From positions 1,895,653 to 1,959,652 of the forward strand of contig JAHDWB010000001.1 of assembly GCA_023382595.1 (NCBI GenBank): 64,000 nt of DNA. The letters are read 5' to 3'. How positions within the stretch are numbered: the first letter of the stretch is position 1; each line of letters begins with the position of its first letter. Shown here piece after piece: positions 33,915 to 42,867 of this stretch. Origin of the DNA: Anaerolineales bacterium. GTDB lineage: Bacteria > Chloroflexota > Anaerolineae > Anaerolineales > Villigracilaceae. Below the pieces are notes generated by a model. The model worked only from the letters and a program-made list of their open reading frames with translations, did no database searches and was not told where the DNA came from. Position numbers and translations under genes: made by a program.

Positions 33915-33951
33915 ATTGCAAGGGTCGCCCCTGCTGATGAAAGGTACATCC

Positions 33952-34587
33952 ATGCTCGAAATTATCTCTTTCACCCTCGGTCCCGTGCAGACTAATGCTT
34001 ACCTCGTTGCTGACCCTGACACAAAAGAAGCCGTTGTCATTGACCCTGCATGGGATGGGCATCTCATCCTTGCCGAAGCACAAAAGCGCGGCTGGCGCAT
34101 CGGTCACCTGTGGTACACGCACGCGCACTTCGATCACATCGGCGGCGCGGCGGAGATCGCGGATGCGCTCAACCCGCTTCCGCATGTGGCGTTGCATCCC
34201 GATGACCACGTCCTTTGGCGGGCGGGTGGCGGCGCCTCCTTCTTTGGACTTGATATTGATCCCGGTCCCGAGCCGACCATTGATCTCGTCCACGGCATGA
34301 CGATGAAACTCGGCTCGAACGAGTTTGAAGTCCGCTTTACGCCGGGGCATACGAAAGGTCACTGTGTGTTGTATGTTGCGAAGGAAAACATCTGCTTTTG
34401 CGGCGATGTCATTTTTAACGGCAACATCGGTCGCACTGACCTGCCCGGCGGAGATTTCGCCACGCTTGAGAAAAGCATCCGTGAGCAAATCTACACCCTG
34501 CCAATTGAAACCCGCCTGCTCTCGGGGCATGGTCCCGAAACAACGGTAGGGCATGAGAAAAAATACAATCCCTTCGTGAGCGAGTAA
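33952..34587 (+). CDS. MBL-fold metallohydrolase (glyoxalase II-like)
   Basis: 211 residues from ATG 33952, with AAAGG about 7 nt upstream. The metal-binding residues are H57, H59, D61 and H62 in THAHFDH, then GHTKGH, CGDVIF and SGHGPETT. It is of the short glyoxalase II-like type that hydrolyses thioesters or related substrates. The stop codon is immediately followed by the ATG of the next gene, so the two are translated together. Confidence 0.9.
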   Translation: MLEIISFTLGPVQTNAYLVADPDTKEAVVIDPAWDGHLILAEAQKRGWRIGHLWYTHAHFDHIGGAAEIADALNPLPHVALHPDDHVLWRAGGGASFFGLDIDPGPEPTIDLVHGMTMKLGSNEFEVRFTPGHTKGHCVLYVAKENICFCGDVIFNGNIGRTDLPGGDFATLEKSIREQIYTLPIETRLLSGHGPETTVGHEKKYNPFVSE

Positions 34588-35478
34588 ATGGAACGCGCGG
34601 TCAGCATCAGCCTCGGCAGTTCCAAACGCGATAAGAGTGTCACCGTCAACCTCAACGGCGTGGAGATTCTCGTCGAGCGCATTGGCACGGATGGCGATCT
34701 CGACAAGGCGCGCCAGATGTATCTGGATCTGGACGGCAAAGTGGATGCCTTCGGCGTGGGCGGCGTGGATTTATATCTGCGTTTGGATGAAAAAGAATAT
34801 CCGCTTCATGCTGCCTTGAAGTTGGTTGCCGGGGTGAAGCAGACCCCACTCTGCGACGGGCGTGGACTCAAGCACACGCTCGAGCGCCGCGTTTTTGAAC
34901 TGGCAAAACCACAACTCGGAGATGTCCGCTTTAAGCAGGCGTTCATCCCCGTCGCGGCGGACCGGCTTGGGTTGGCAGAAGCAGTTTCAGAGGTCAGTGA
35001 GCGAAGCGTGTTTGGTGACCTGATGGTCGCACTGGGAGTTCCGCTTCCCATCTATGGTATCCGCAATTTCAAGCGGGTTGCGCGGATCATGCTGCCCATC
35101 GTCAGCCACTTCCCGATGAGTATGATCTTCTACGGCAGCGACGGCGCGGAACATGAACCGAAGTATGTGAAGTATTTTGAAGAGTCGGACTTGCTGGCGG
35201 GCGATTTTCTATTCATGCGCAAATACATGCCGAAGAATCTAGCGGGTAAGACAATCGTGACGAACACCACCACCGAAGACAATATTGCATTGTTGAAGGA
35301 ACGCGACGTGAAGACAGTTATCACCACTACACCGCGCTTCGACGGACGTTCGTTCGGCACGAACATGAACGAAGCCATGCTTACCGCTTATGCAGGCAAG
35401 GGACGACGTTTGAGCGATGCCGAGTTGAATGAATTGATCGATACGCTGGAAATAAAACCGACGGTCTTGCAGTTGTAA
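34588..35478 (+). CDS. Conserved protein often labelled quinate 5-dehydrogenase
   Basis: 296 residues. It starts VSISLGSSKRDKSVTVNLNG and has AFGVGGVDLYLRL, PLCDGRGLKHTLERR and TNTTTEDNIALLKERDV. From memory, close relatives in Chloroflexota and Deinococcota are named quinate 5-dehydrogenase in databases. There is no visible GxGxxG dinucleotide site, and it does not resemble the shikimate/quinate dehydrogenases, so the name may be wrong. It is directly joined to the MBL-fold gene and ends at a strong terminator. Confidence 0.6.
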   Translation: MERAVSISLGSSKRDKSVTVNLNGVEILVERIGTDGDLDKARQMYLDLDGKVDAFGVGGVDLYLRLDEKEYPLHAALKLVAGVKQTPLCDGRGLKHTLERRVFELAKPQLGDVRFKQAFIPVAADRLGLAEAVSEVSERSVFGDLMVALGVPLPIYGIRNFKRVARIMLPIVSHFPMSMIFYGSDGAEHEPKYVKYFEESDLLAGDFLFMRKYMPKNLAGKTIVTNTTTEDNIALLKERDVKTVITTTPRFDGRSFGTNMNEAMLTAYAGKGRRLSDAELNELIDTLEIKPTVLQL

Positions 35479-35508
35479 AAAAGCGGTCACTTTCGAGTGA
35501 CCGCTTTT
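35479..35508. terminator. Bidirectional terminator between convergent genes
   Basis: A 13-bp perfect stem (AAAAGCGGTCACT and complement) is closed by a TTCG tetraloop. A and T runs on both sides fit termination of the plus-strand gene and of thrC. Confidence 0.92.
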
Positions 35509-35511
35509 GCT

Positions 35512-36690
35512 TTAATTCTTATCGAGATATTTCAAGCCCGAACCCGTATTGAATAAAACGATTTTCTCGTCTGGTTGTACCCACTTCTGCGCCATAAGCT
35601 CCTTGAGTGCGGCAAGCGTGGCGGCGCCTTCGGGAGCGGCGAAGATACCTTCGGCAATCGCCAGTTCTTTTTGGGCTTGTAACAAATCCGCATCCTCCAC
35701 AGCGATGGCGGTGCCGTGGCTTTCGTAAATATCGCGCAGGATCAAATGATCGGCAAAGCTCTTTGGCACGCGCAGACCGGATGCGACCGTGCGGGCGTTC
35801 GTCCAGAAATCGCAGAACTCCGCTTTCTTCTGGAATGCCAGCGGCACGGGGGCGCATCCCGCCGCCTGCACTGCCACCATACGCGGACGTTTCTTGGTGT
35901 TCAGCCAGCCCAGTTCCTCCATCTCCTGAAAAGCTTTCCACATGCCGACCAGTCCCGTCCCGCCGCCGGTGGGATAGATGATGACATCGGGCAGTTCCCA
36001 ATTGAACTGTTGAGCCAGTTCGTAGCCCATGATCTTTTTTCCTTCGGTGCGGTAGGGTTCTTTGAACGTCGAAATGTCGAACCAGCCTTCTTCGCGGGCT
36101 TTTGCGCCCGCCAGTTTTGCGGCATCGCTGATAAGACCGTCGATCAGGATCACCTCCGCGCCGACAATGCGGCTTTCCTCAATATTCGCATGCGGTGTAT
36201 CCTTTGGCATGTAGATCATCGCCTGCATCCCGGCGCGCGCCGCGTATGCCGCCATTGCGCCGCCTGCATTCCCCGCCGTGGGGATGATGACCTTTGTAAT
36301 CCCCACTTCCTTTGCTTTTGAAATGGCTGCGGAGAGTCCGCGCGCCTTGAACGATCCGGTCGGATTATTACTTTCTTCTTTGACGAAGAGATTGGCGAGC
36401 CCAAGCTGGCTCCCGATGCGCGGGGCACTTAATAAAGGAGTATCTCCCTCGCCAAGGGAGACGATGTTTTCCATGTCTTGTACGGGAAGCATCTCATGCC
36501 AGCGCCACATTCCGCGCGGACGGCTGGTGATTTCGTCCCGATCCACTTCGGCGCGGACGGCGTTCAAGTCATAGTTCGAGATAAGGGTTGCTTGGCAGTC
36601 CGGACAAAAGGTGAGGACTTCATCCTTTGAAAATATCTTCCCGCATTTTGAGCAGGATAGGTTGACGAGATACGATGTTTTCATGGTCAC
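35512..36690 (-). CDS. thrC: Threonine synthase
   Basis: Converts O-phosphohomoserine to threonine with PLP. 392 residues. An N-terminal zinc ribbon uses C13, C16, C29 and C32. The PLP lysine is in NNPTGSFKARG; PTAGNAGGAMAAYAARAG and YPTGGGTGLVGMW are the phosphate-binding and Gly-rich loops. GTG 36690 has AGGAG 5 nt upstream; an ATG two codons in is the alternative. It stands alone between two terminators. Confidence 0.93.
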   Translation of the reverse strand: MTMKTSYLVNLSCSKCGKIFSKDEVLTFCPDCQATLISNYDLNAVRAEVDRDEITSRPRGMWRWHEMLPVQDMENIVSLGEGDTPLLSAPRIGSQLGLANLFVKEESNNPTGSFKARGLSAAISKAKEVGITKVIIPTAGNAGGAMAAYAARAGMQAMIYMPKDTPHANIEESRIVGAEVILIDGLISDAAKLAGAKAREEGWFDISTFKEPYRTEGKKIMGYELAQQFNWELPDVIIYPTGGGTGLVGMWKAFQEMEELGWLNTKKRPRMVAVQAAGCAPVPLAFQKKAEFCDFWTNARTVASGLRVPKSFADHLILRDIYESHGTAIAVEDADLLQAQKELAIAEGIFAAPEGAATLAALKELMAQKWVQPDEKIVLFNTGSGLKYLDKN

Positions 36691-36743
36691 GCCTTCTCCT
36701 TAAATAAAACCGCAGGCGGAATTTCCGCCTGCGGCAGTTCGTA

Positions 36744-38270
36744 TCACTTTGCGTATTCGGTGGATCTCGTTTCGCGGATGACCGTCACGCGGATCTGACC
36801 GGGATACTGCATGGTCTCTTCGATCTTCTTCGCGATATCTCGCGCCAGTCTTGTGGAGCCAAGATCGTCGATCGTCTCCGGTTTGACGAGCACGCGCACT
36901 TCGCGTCCCGCTTGGATGGCGAAGGCTTGCTGGACGCCGTCGAACGACATGGACATTTCCTCAAGCGAGCGGATGCGCTTGATGTACGCTTCCAGGTCTT
37001 CGCGGCGTGCGCCGGGGCGCGCGCCGGAGATGGCGTCCGCGGCTTCAGCGATGACCGCTTCCACGGTCTCCTGATCCACCTCATGGTGGTGCGAAGCGAT
37101 GGCGTTAACGACCACGGGATTCACGCCGTAGCGTTTGCAGAATTCCGCGCCGAGTCCCGCGTGCGTTCCTTCCTGATTATGATCCATGGCTTTGCCGATG
37201 TCGTGCAGGAAGCCGCCCTGTTTGGCGAGTTCCACGTTCGCGCCGATCTCGGCGGCGAGGATGCCCGCCAGTTTGGAAACTTCCACTGCATGGGCGAGCT
37301 GGTTTTGCCCGTAGGATGTGCGGAATTTCAAACGTCCCATCATGCGCAGAACTTCGGGATGCAACCCAGTGACGTTGGCTTCGTAAGCAGCTTGCTCGCC
37401 CGCTTCGTTGATGATCTTTTCAACGGCTTTGGTTTCATCCTCCACGATCTTTTCGATGTGGGCGGGATGGATGCGTCCATCCAGAATCAACTTGGAGAGC
37501 GCGCGGCGACCGATCTCGCGGCGGACGGAGTCGAAACAGGAGATGGTGACGGAATCGGGCGTGTCATCCACGATCACGTCCACGCCGGCGGCTTGCTCAA
37601 AGGCTTTGATATTGCGTCCGTTGCGCCCAACGATGCGTCCCTTCATTTCTTCGCTGGGCAGGGTGACCACCGCGCGGGTGACTTCAGCAACATGCTCGGA
37701 CGCAACACGCTGGATGGCGTCGGCGATCAGTTTACGGGCGCGCTTCTCGCCTTCCTCGCGCGCTTCCGCTTCGACCTGACGGATGATGCGTGCCATGTCG
37801 CCGCGAGCTTCTTTTTCGACAGCAGCGAACAGGTCCTTGCGCGCGTCATCCTGTGTCATCTGGGCGATCTCTTCCAACTTCTTGAACTGTTCTTCGTGCA
37901 GTTTGTCAATTTCGTTGGCGCGCTTATCCACCTGCGACTGCCGGCGGTTCAGGTTCTGCTCACGCTGCTCCATTTTATCGAAGCGGCTGTCCAGTTCGGC
38001 GCGGCGCTTGTCGAGACGTTCGGTTTCACGGTTCAGGTCGATGCGCCGTTCCTTGATCTCGGATTCAGCCGCCTGAATGATCTTGGTGGCGTTATCCTGC
38101 GCACCCTTGACGATCATGTTCGCCTGGGTTTGCGCGGCTTTTACGATGTCATCAGCCTTGTCCTGTTTGGCTTTCGCGGCGCGGTCTGCCTGATAACGAT
38201 GGAAAAAATATCCGGCAACAATGCCGACGATCAGAACGAGAATTTCGCTCACAATAATGATCGGGGTCAT
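36744..38270 (-). CDS. rny: Ribonuclease Y
   Basis: Membrane-bound endoribonuclease that starts mRNA decay. 508 residues: an N-terminal membrane helix (about 5-24), a long charged coiled coil (about 30-200), a KH domain with KGRIVGRNGRNIKAFE, and an HD domain with FLHDIGKAMD and ASHHHEVD. The ATG overlaps the recX stop (ATGA), so the two are translated together. The antisense strand is open over most of it, which reflects codon bias only. Confidence 0.95.
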   Translation of the reverse strand: MTPIIIVSEILVLIVGIVAGYFFHRYQADRAAKAKQDKADDIVKAAQTQANMIVKGAQDNATKIIQAAESEIKERRIDLNRETERLDKRRAELDSRFDKMEQREQNLNRRQSQVDKRANEIDKLHEEQFKKLEEIAQMTQDDARKDLFAAVEKEARGDMARIIRQVEAEAREEGEKRARKLIADAIQRVASEHVAEVTRAVVTLPSEEMKGRIVGRNGRNIKAFEQAAGVDVIVDDTPDSVTISCFDSVRREIGRRALSKLILDGRIHPAHIEKIVEDETKAVEKIINEAGEQAAYEANVTGLHPEVLRMMGRLKFRTSYGQNQLAHAVEVSKLAGILAAEIGANVELAKQGGFLHDIGKAMDHNQEGTHAGLGAEFCKRYGVNPVVVNAIASHHHEVDQETVEAVIAEAADAISGARPGARREDLEAYIKRIRSLEEMSMSFDGVQQAFAIQAGREVRVLVKPETIDDLGSTRLARDIAKKIEETMQYPGQIRVTVIRETRSTEYAK

Positions 38271-38917
38271 AGTAGTTCCTCATCTTCGTAATGTGTTTCC
38301 TCCGCGTGCGCCTCGTTCCAGATGCGGGTGACGACGGGCGCGATGACGGAGTATGGAAAGCCGCGCCTGGCGAGGTATTCGGACAGTTTCTTGCGAAACT
38401 CGCCCCATTCCAGACCTTTGAGCCTGTTCGCTCGTTTCAAAGCGGATTCGTACGCCAGGGCGTTTTCGTCCACGCCAGAAACGGCGGCTTGGGCGGTTTC
38501 GTCGTCCAGTCCTTTTTGACGGAGTTCCATCAGCAAGGCACGGCGGCTGCGGGGGCGGAAGGTGTTGCGATTTTCTACCCACGCGCGGGCAAATTCGGGG
38601 TCGTTGGCAAGGTTGTTGATGCGGAGTTTCTCGAGGATGGTTTCGATCGCATCCTCGGTGAACTCGTGTTTCAACAGATTTTGCCGTATTTCCTTTTCGG
38701 AGCGTGCGCGATAGCTCAGGAAGAGCAGGGCTTGTTGTAAAGCCCGTTCGCGCATGTCCTCGGCTTGCAGGCTGGCGATCTTCTCGTCGCTGAGCGTGTC
38801 GCCGACCTTGAGCCATGCGGCTGTGATGCGCGCCAGTCCGAAGGCGAACTCTCCATCCAGGTGGATGTTCACCCGATTGCGGTTCTTCTGCGCTTCGATG
38901 GCGGTAATCTTTTTCAT
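38267..38917 (-). CDS. recX: Regulatory protein RecX
   Basis: Modulates RecA filaments. 216 residues with the three-helix repeats of RecX: RALQQALLFLSYRARSEKEI, then LRINNLANDPEFARAWVENR and LLMELRQKGLDDETAQAAV. The ATG at 38917 is preferred to a GTG at 38929, which lies in a hairpin. There is no Shine-Dalgarno; the start follows a long, structured leader whose promoter is at about 39232-39259. Pairing with rny is unusual, as recX is often next to recA. Confidence 0.88.
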   Translation of the reverse strand: MKKITAIEAQKNRNRVNIHLDGEFAFGLARITAAWLKVGDTLSDEKIASLQAEDMRERALQQALLFLSYRARSEKEIRQNLLKHEFTEDAIETILEKLRINNLANDPEFARAWVENRNTFRPRSRRALLMELRQKGLDDETAQAAVSGVDENALAYESALKRANRLKGLEWGEFRKKLSEYLARRGFPYSVIAPVVTRIWNEAHAEETHYEDEELL

Positions 38918-38924
38918 TATTAAA

Positions 38925-39225
38925 CGCACACAGCCGAGCCTTCCGACGAATCGGCGCCTCGGCTGTGAAAATGTCTGGGTTGGGTGACCAGTTTCCGGGT
39001 CCTGAACGAAGCGGGATGGGAATAGGTCAAATCACGCGACAGTGATACGTCACGTTCGGCACATAAACTCAGGGTGAAGCCAGTTGTGTTCTCAAATTTT
39101 ACCTGGGTGAGACTTCACAAAATAACTCCCGAAGTTGGGGGAGGATCGTGCGCGAAAGGTTCCAGTCAGTTTCCAGCAAGGACCGCAGATGCGGCGGAAG
39201 TGTAAAGTAAATGCCTGTGAAGGCT
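38925..39225 (-). ncRNA. Candidate structured leader or small RNA upstream of recX
   Basis: No gene lies in 38918-39413. On the minus strand a promoter at 39232-39259 would start a transcript near 39225. Its RNA has several stems: GTGAAGTC with GGCTTCAC (with inner CCAG/CTGG), CTCCC-CCAACTTC-GGGAG, ATCAC-TGTCGC-GTGAT, possible long-range GGTCCT with AGGACC, and a final CACAGCCGAG/CTCGGCTGTG hairpin. It does not match tmRNA, RNase P, SRP or a riboswitch I know; a 6S-like rod is possible. It could be a recX 5' leader or a separate RNA. Confidence 0.3.
38929..38967 (-). other. Hairpin just before the recX start
   Basis: CACAGCCGAG and CTCGGCTGTG, 10-bp arms, with an inner CCGA-CGAA-TCGG. On the minus strand it is followed by TGCGTTTAAT and then the recX ATG, so it could end a small RNA weakly or control recX translation. 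Confidence 0.5.
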
Positions 39226-39231
39226 GATGTA

Positions 39232-39259
39232 ATTATACATGAATTTTAAGATTTGTTAA
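39232..39259 (-). promoter_or_regulatory. Promoter for the recX leader
   Basis: Minus-strand TTAACA (39254-39259), 16-nt spacer, TATAAT (39232-39237). About 310 nt separate it from the recX ATG. Confidence 0.5.
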
Positions 39260-39413
39260 CATTTGGTCTTCATATTAATTTCGGCGGCGGGACGGCGGAT
39301 GGGGTATCTTTATTAAGATTAGTGGTCAATAAGAAACTGGTGTTTTCAGCAGGCTGCCGGTGGTTGTTGAGTATAATTTAATTCTGCTTTAATTATTGAG
39401 ATGAGGAGGTGTC

Positions 39414-41378
39414 ATGTCCGATCCATTGCCGACTGGCAAAGATGAAGCGTCGAATGTCAGGCGGTTCGTTGCCTTTGTGGGGATTTTCATTATTTTGTTG
39501 AGTCAGTTCCTTGTTTTTTCCGAGCCGTTGGTGGAAGGCGGGTTGTTTCCTCCGTTTACATGGTTGGCGGTGTTGGGGGTTGTGATATTGGTTGCCAGTC
39601 AGCTTATCCGCCCAACTCCATTTGTGCAGAAATTATCAGAGACGCGCTTTTTTAGCGAGCGCGTTTTTTGGATCCAGGTTTCCATTTTGCTGTCGGTCTT
39701 GACAGCCAGCGCGACCACTTTCTTCATGACGCACACGCGGGTCAATTACATTCCGGTTGTGACGATCTGGTTGTTGAGCGCGGTATGTTATTTGTATTCG
39801 TTCCGCTCCACCATGAATTATTCACGCTCCATTACGGATTGGTTGAAAGCCAATCGGGTCGAGATCTTGTCCGTTGTTGTGGTGATGTTTTTTGCGGCGG
39901 CGGTGCGGCTTTATCAATTGGGCGATATTCCGCGCGTATTGGATGGGGACGAAGGGTCGGTGGGTTTGTTTGCGCAAGCGACGTCTGTCGCTCCATTGAC
40001 CAATCCCTTTGCCTTGTGGGAGAACTTTGGCGCGCTGTATTTGCAATTCATCAACCTGTCGTTGAAGTTCTTTGGGATCACTCCATTTGGATTGCGCTTG
40101 ATGCCTGCCATTGGCGGGATTTTGGCGATTCCCGCTGTGTATCTGCTCGCACGCCGGATCGGCGGTCAGCGGATCGCATTGATCGCCGCGATCATTCTTG
40201 CCTTTTCACATTCCCACATCCATTTCAGTCGTATCGTTTCCGTGGCGTACATCCAGGGGACATGGCTGGCTCCGTTGGAGGTCTATTTCCTGCTCAGCGG
40301 GTTGCAGAAGCGCGAATCGTGGCGGACGGCAGTGGGCGGCATCATTCTGGCGATGCACTTTTCCGTCTACCTGACATCCCAGGTTATTGCCGGGATCATC
40401 CTTGTCTTCATGTTGATCGCCATCCTGTTCTACCGCAAATGGTTCATGCCCCGCGTTCCGCAGGCATTGGCGTTTTGGGGCGGTTTTCTGATCATGATCC
40501 TGCCTTCGGCTGTTTATATTTTTGGAAACCCTGAACAATTTCTCAATCGCCTCACTCAGGCTGGGACGTTCCAATCAGGATATTTGGATATGGTGATGGC
40601 AGATACGGGACAGAGCGCGATGCAGGTTCTGTTCGGACGTGTTGTCAATGCCTTCCTGTCCTTGATCTATTACCCTGCGCTCGATTTCTACGGTTCCCCT
40701 GCGCCGATGATGAGCATGATCTCCAGCGTCATGTTTCTGACGGGCATGGGATTGGCACTGTGGCGTTTGCGCGACCCAGCCTTCCTGTTGTTGAATGGAT
40801 ATTTTTGGGGCGCGACCGTTTCCATCGGTGTGTTTGCCACGCCGCCCTCGGCAGATTCATACCGCATGTTGATGGCGCTTCCCGCCGCGATCATCATGGC
40901 TTCCCTGGGGTTGGACATGGTCATGGAATTGATCGGCTTGGGCTGGAAGAATATGCGGACTGCCTATACATTTGCCGTATCCAGCGTCCTTGTCAGCCTG
41001 CTTATCTTCAATTTGTGGACGTACTACGCAGATTTTGCGGGTCAGTGCCGTTTTGCGGAAAACATTGTCGGACGATTTGCATCGTATCTTGGCAGGCAGG
41101 TCAGTGAGATTGAAAGCGAGCAGCGCATTTACCTGCTCAGCGATAACGAGTTCAGGCATGGAACGCATGCCTCCGCGTATTTCCTCAGCCGCAGCCGCCC
41201 CGTCATCAATTTTCCCGACCCGGTGGATACCCTCACTCCGATCTCCGGCGAGACCATCATCGCGCCGCCAAGCCGAATCGAAGAATTGGAGGCTTGGGCA
41301 GATGCCAATCCCGGCGGCAGCCTCCATTACGAATACGACTGCGATACGAACATCCTGCTCATGTATCGCGTCCCATAG
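39414..41378 (+). CDS. Membrane glycosyltransferase, GT39/ArnT-like
   Basis: 654 residues with about 12 membrane helices and a C-terminal outer domain. The first large loop has VLDGDEGSVGLFAQ, the acidic motif expected of GT-C enzymes that take sugars from polyprenyl phosphate. HFSRIVSVAYIQGTWLAP lies in the next loop. It probably transfers a sugar to a lipid or protein outside the membrane. A near-perfect ribosome site (GAGGAGGTG) precedes the ATG, and TATAAT is at 39372-39377. First of five genes for an envelope glycan. Confidence 0.8.
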   Translation: MSDPLPTGKDEASNVRRFVAFVGIFIILLSQFLVFSEPLVEGGLFPPFTWLAVLGVVILVASQLIRPTPFVQKLSETRFFSERVFWIQVSILLSVLTASATTFFMTHTRVNYIPVVTIWLLSAVCYLYSFRSTMNYSRSITDWLKANRVEILSVVVVMFFAAAVRLYQLGDIPRVLDGDEGSVGLFAQATSVAPLTNPFALWENFGALYLQFINLSLKFFGITPFGLRLMPAIGGILAIPAVYLLARRIGGQRIALIAAIILAFSHSHIHFSRIVSVAYIQGTWLAPLEVYFLLSGLQKRESWRTAVGGIILAMHFSVYLTSQVIAGIILVFMLIAILFYRKWFMPRVPQALAFWGGFLIMILPSAVYIFGNPEQFLNRLTQAGTFQSGYLDMVMADTGQSAMQVLFGRVVNAFLSLIYYPALDFYGSPAPMMSMISSVMFLTGMGLALWRLRDPAFLLLNGYFWGATVSIGVFATPPSADSYRMLMALPAAIIMASLGLDMVMELIGLGWKNMRTAYTFAVSSVLVSLLIFNLWTYYADFAGQCRFAENIVGRFASYLGRQVSEIESEQRIYLLSDNEFRHGTHASAYFLSRSRPVINFPDPVDTLTPISGETIIAPPSRIEELEAWADANPGGSLHYEYDCDTNILLMYRVP

Positions 41379-41383
41379 CAAAT

Positions 41384-42130
41384 ATGGACCCGCGCGAATA
41401 TGAACTCATGTACTGTGTCGAAGATCAACATTGGTGGTATCGCGGCATGGAGAGCATTACATGCGCGCTCATTGATGATCGAATACGTCCCACTTCCCGC
41501 CTCAATATTCTGGATGCGGGCTGCGGGACCGGTGCGGCAATGACCACCTATCTGGCGGAATACGGCGATGTGACCGGCGTGGACTTCCACCCGCAGGCAT
41601 TGGAGTTCTGCCGCAAGCGGAATGCCCGCCGCCTCGCCTGCGCCTCCGTGCTGGACCTGCCATTTGATTCTGCTTCCTTTGACCTTGTCACCAGCTTTGA
41701 CGTCCTGTACGAGCGCGGCGTCTCCAGCGAGTTGACCGCCTTGCGCGAATTTGCCCGCGTGTTGACGGATGCCGGGCGCGTCCTCCTGCGTCTGCCCGCC
41801 TATGACTGGCTGCGGGGAGAACATGACCGGCGTGTGCATACCAACCGTCGGTATACGAAAAGAGGCGTTCGGTCATTGCTGGAGGAGAGCGGTTTCATCG
41901 TGGAACATCTATCCTATGCCAATATGCTGCTCTTTCCGCTTGCGGTCATCAAGCGGCTCGGTGAACGGATTTTTCCTCCGCGTGAAGGGACATCCGATCT
42001 TTCGTTGGAAGTTGGCATCCTGAACCCTGTATTCAAATTCGTGCTTGCCAGTGAAGCGCCGCTCGTGTCGCGCACCGGACTCCCTTTTGGATTGAGTGTG
42101 GTTGCCATTGGCAGAAAACGGCAGACATAA
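41384..42130 (+). CDS. SAM-dependent class I methyltransferase
   Basis: 248 residues from ATG 41384, 5 bp after the glycosyltransferase. YCVEDQHWWYRGM at the start, then the SAM motif LDAGCGTGAAMTTYLA, VTGVDFHPQALEF and FDLVTSFDVLYE. Enzymes of this type methylate small molecules or sugars. With its neighbours it probably decorates an envelope glycan or lipid carrier. Its stop overlaps the next start (TAATG). Confidence 0.85.
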   Translation: MDPREYELMYCVEDQHWWYRGMESITCALIDDRIRPTSRLNILDAGCGTGAAMTTYLAEYGDVTGVDFHPQALEFCRKRNARRLACASVLDLPFDSASFDLVTSFDVLYERGVSSELTALREFARVLTDAGRVLLRLPAYDWLRGEHDRRVHTNRRYTKRGVRSLLEESGFIVEHLSYANMLLFPLAVIKRLGERIFPPREGTSDLSLEVGILNPVFKFVLASEAPLVSRTGLPFGLSVVAIGRKRQT

Positions 42131-42867
42131 TGGCGGGGAGACGGATCTCCAGCCTGAGCGCGGTTTTCCCTGCCTACAACGATGGCGGGACGATCGCCAG
42201 CATGGTTGCCGCCGCATGGATCGCCTGCCGGCAGGTGACCGATGATTTTGAGATCATTGTCGTCAACGATGGCAGCGCGGATTACACATCGCTTGTGTTG
42301 GAGGAAACGGCAAAACGCTATCCCGAATTGCGCGTTATCACGCACGAATCCAATCGCGGGTATGGCGCGGCATTGCGCAGCGGATTTTCCGCCGCGGCAA
42401 AGGAGTGGGTTTTCTATACGGATGGCGATTCCCAGTACAACCCGCTGGAACTGGTGGATCTGGTGAACGCGCTCCGCGACGACGTGGATATGGTCAACGG
42501 CTATAAACTGTCCCGCAATGATTCGTTCATGCGCATCGTCATCGGACGGGCGTATCATTACTTTGTGAAATTCCTGTTCGGCATCCGCATCCGCGATGTG
42601 GATTGCGACTTTCGCCTGATTCCCCGCCGCATATTAAATGAGATCGAGTTGGAAAGCGTCAGCGGCGCGATCTGTCTGGAGCTGGTGAAAAAGATCGAAG
42701 ACGCGGGCTATCGCTTCGCCGAAGCGCCGGTCAACCATTATTCGCGCAAATACGGCGTGTCGCAATTCTTTGTGCCCTGGCGCATCTTCCGCACCTTTCG
42801 CCAGCTTGCAGGCTTGTATTGGACTCTTGTTATCAAGAAGGAACATCTTCGCAACAAACGATCCTGA
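42130..42867 (+). CDS. Glycosyltransferase family 2 (dolichyl-phosphate mannosyltransferase-like)
   Basis: 245 residues. SAVFPAYNDGGTIASMV opens the GT-A fold, IIVVNDGSAD binds the nucleotide, and FYTDGDSQYNP has the DxD-like metal site. VDCDFRLIPRRIL is typical of the DPM1-like group, which loads sugars on polyprenyl phosphate. There are no clear C-terminal membrane helices. It may supply the lipid-linked sugar used by the GT39-like enzyme upstream. Confidence 0.88.
   Translation: MAGRRISSLSAVFPAYNDGGTIASMVAAAWIACRQVTDDFEIIVVNDGSADYTSLVLEETAKRYPELRVITHESNRGYGAALRSGFSAAAKEWVFYTDGDSQYNPLELVDLVNALRDDVDMVNGYKLSRNDSFMRIVIGRAYHYFVKFLFGIRIRDVDCDFRLIPRRILNEIELESVSGAICLELVKKIEDAGYRFAEAPVNHYSRKYGVSQFFVPWRIFRTFRQLAGLYWTLVIKKEHLRNKRS

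Noticed and set aside
36912..38291. Plus-strand ORF of 459 codons
   Set aside because: Exact antisense of rny, whose motifs (KH, HD) are unmistakable. The open frame comes from codon bias.
38929..39225. tmRNA, RNase P RNA or SRP RNA in the recX upstream gap
   Set aside because: None of the invariant sequences of these RNAs could be found on either strand; only a generic structured RNA is claimed.
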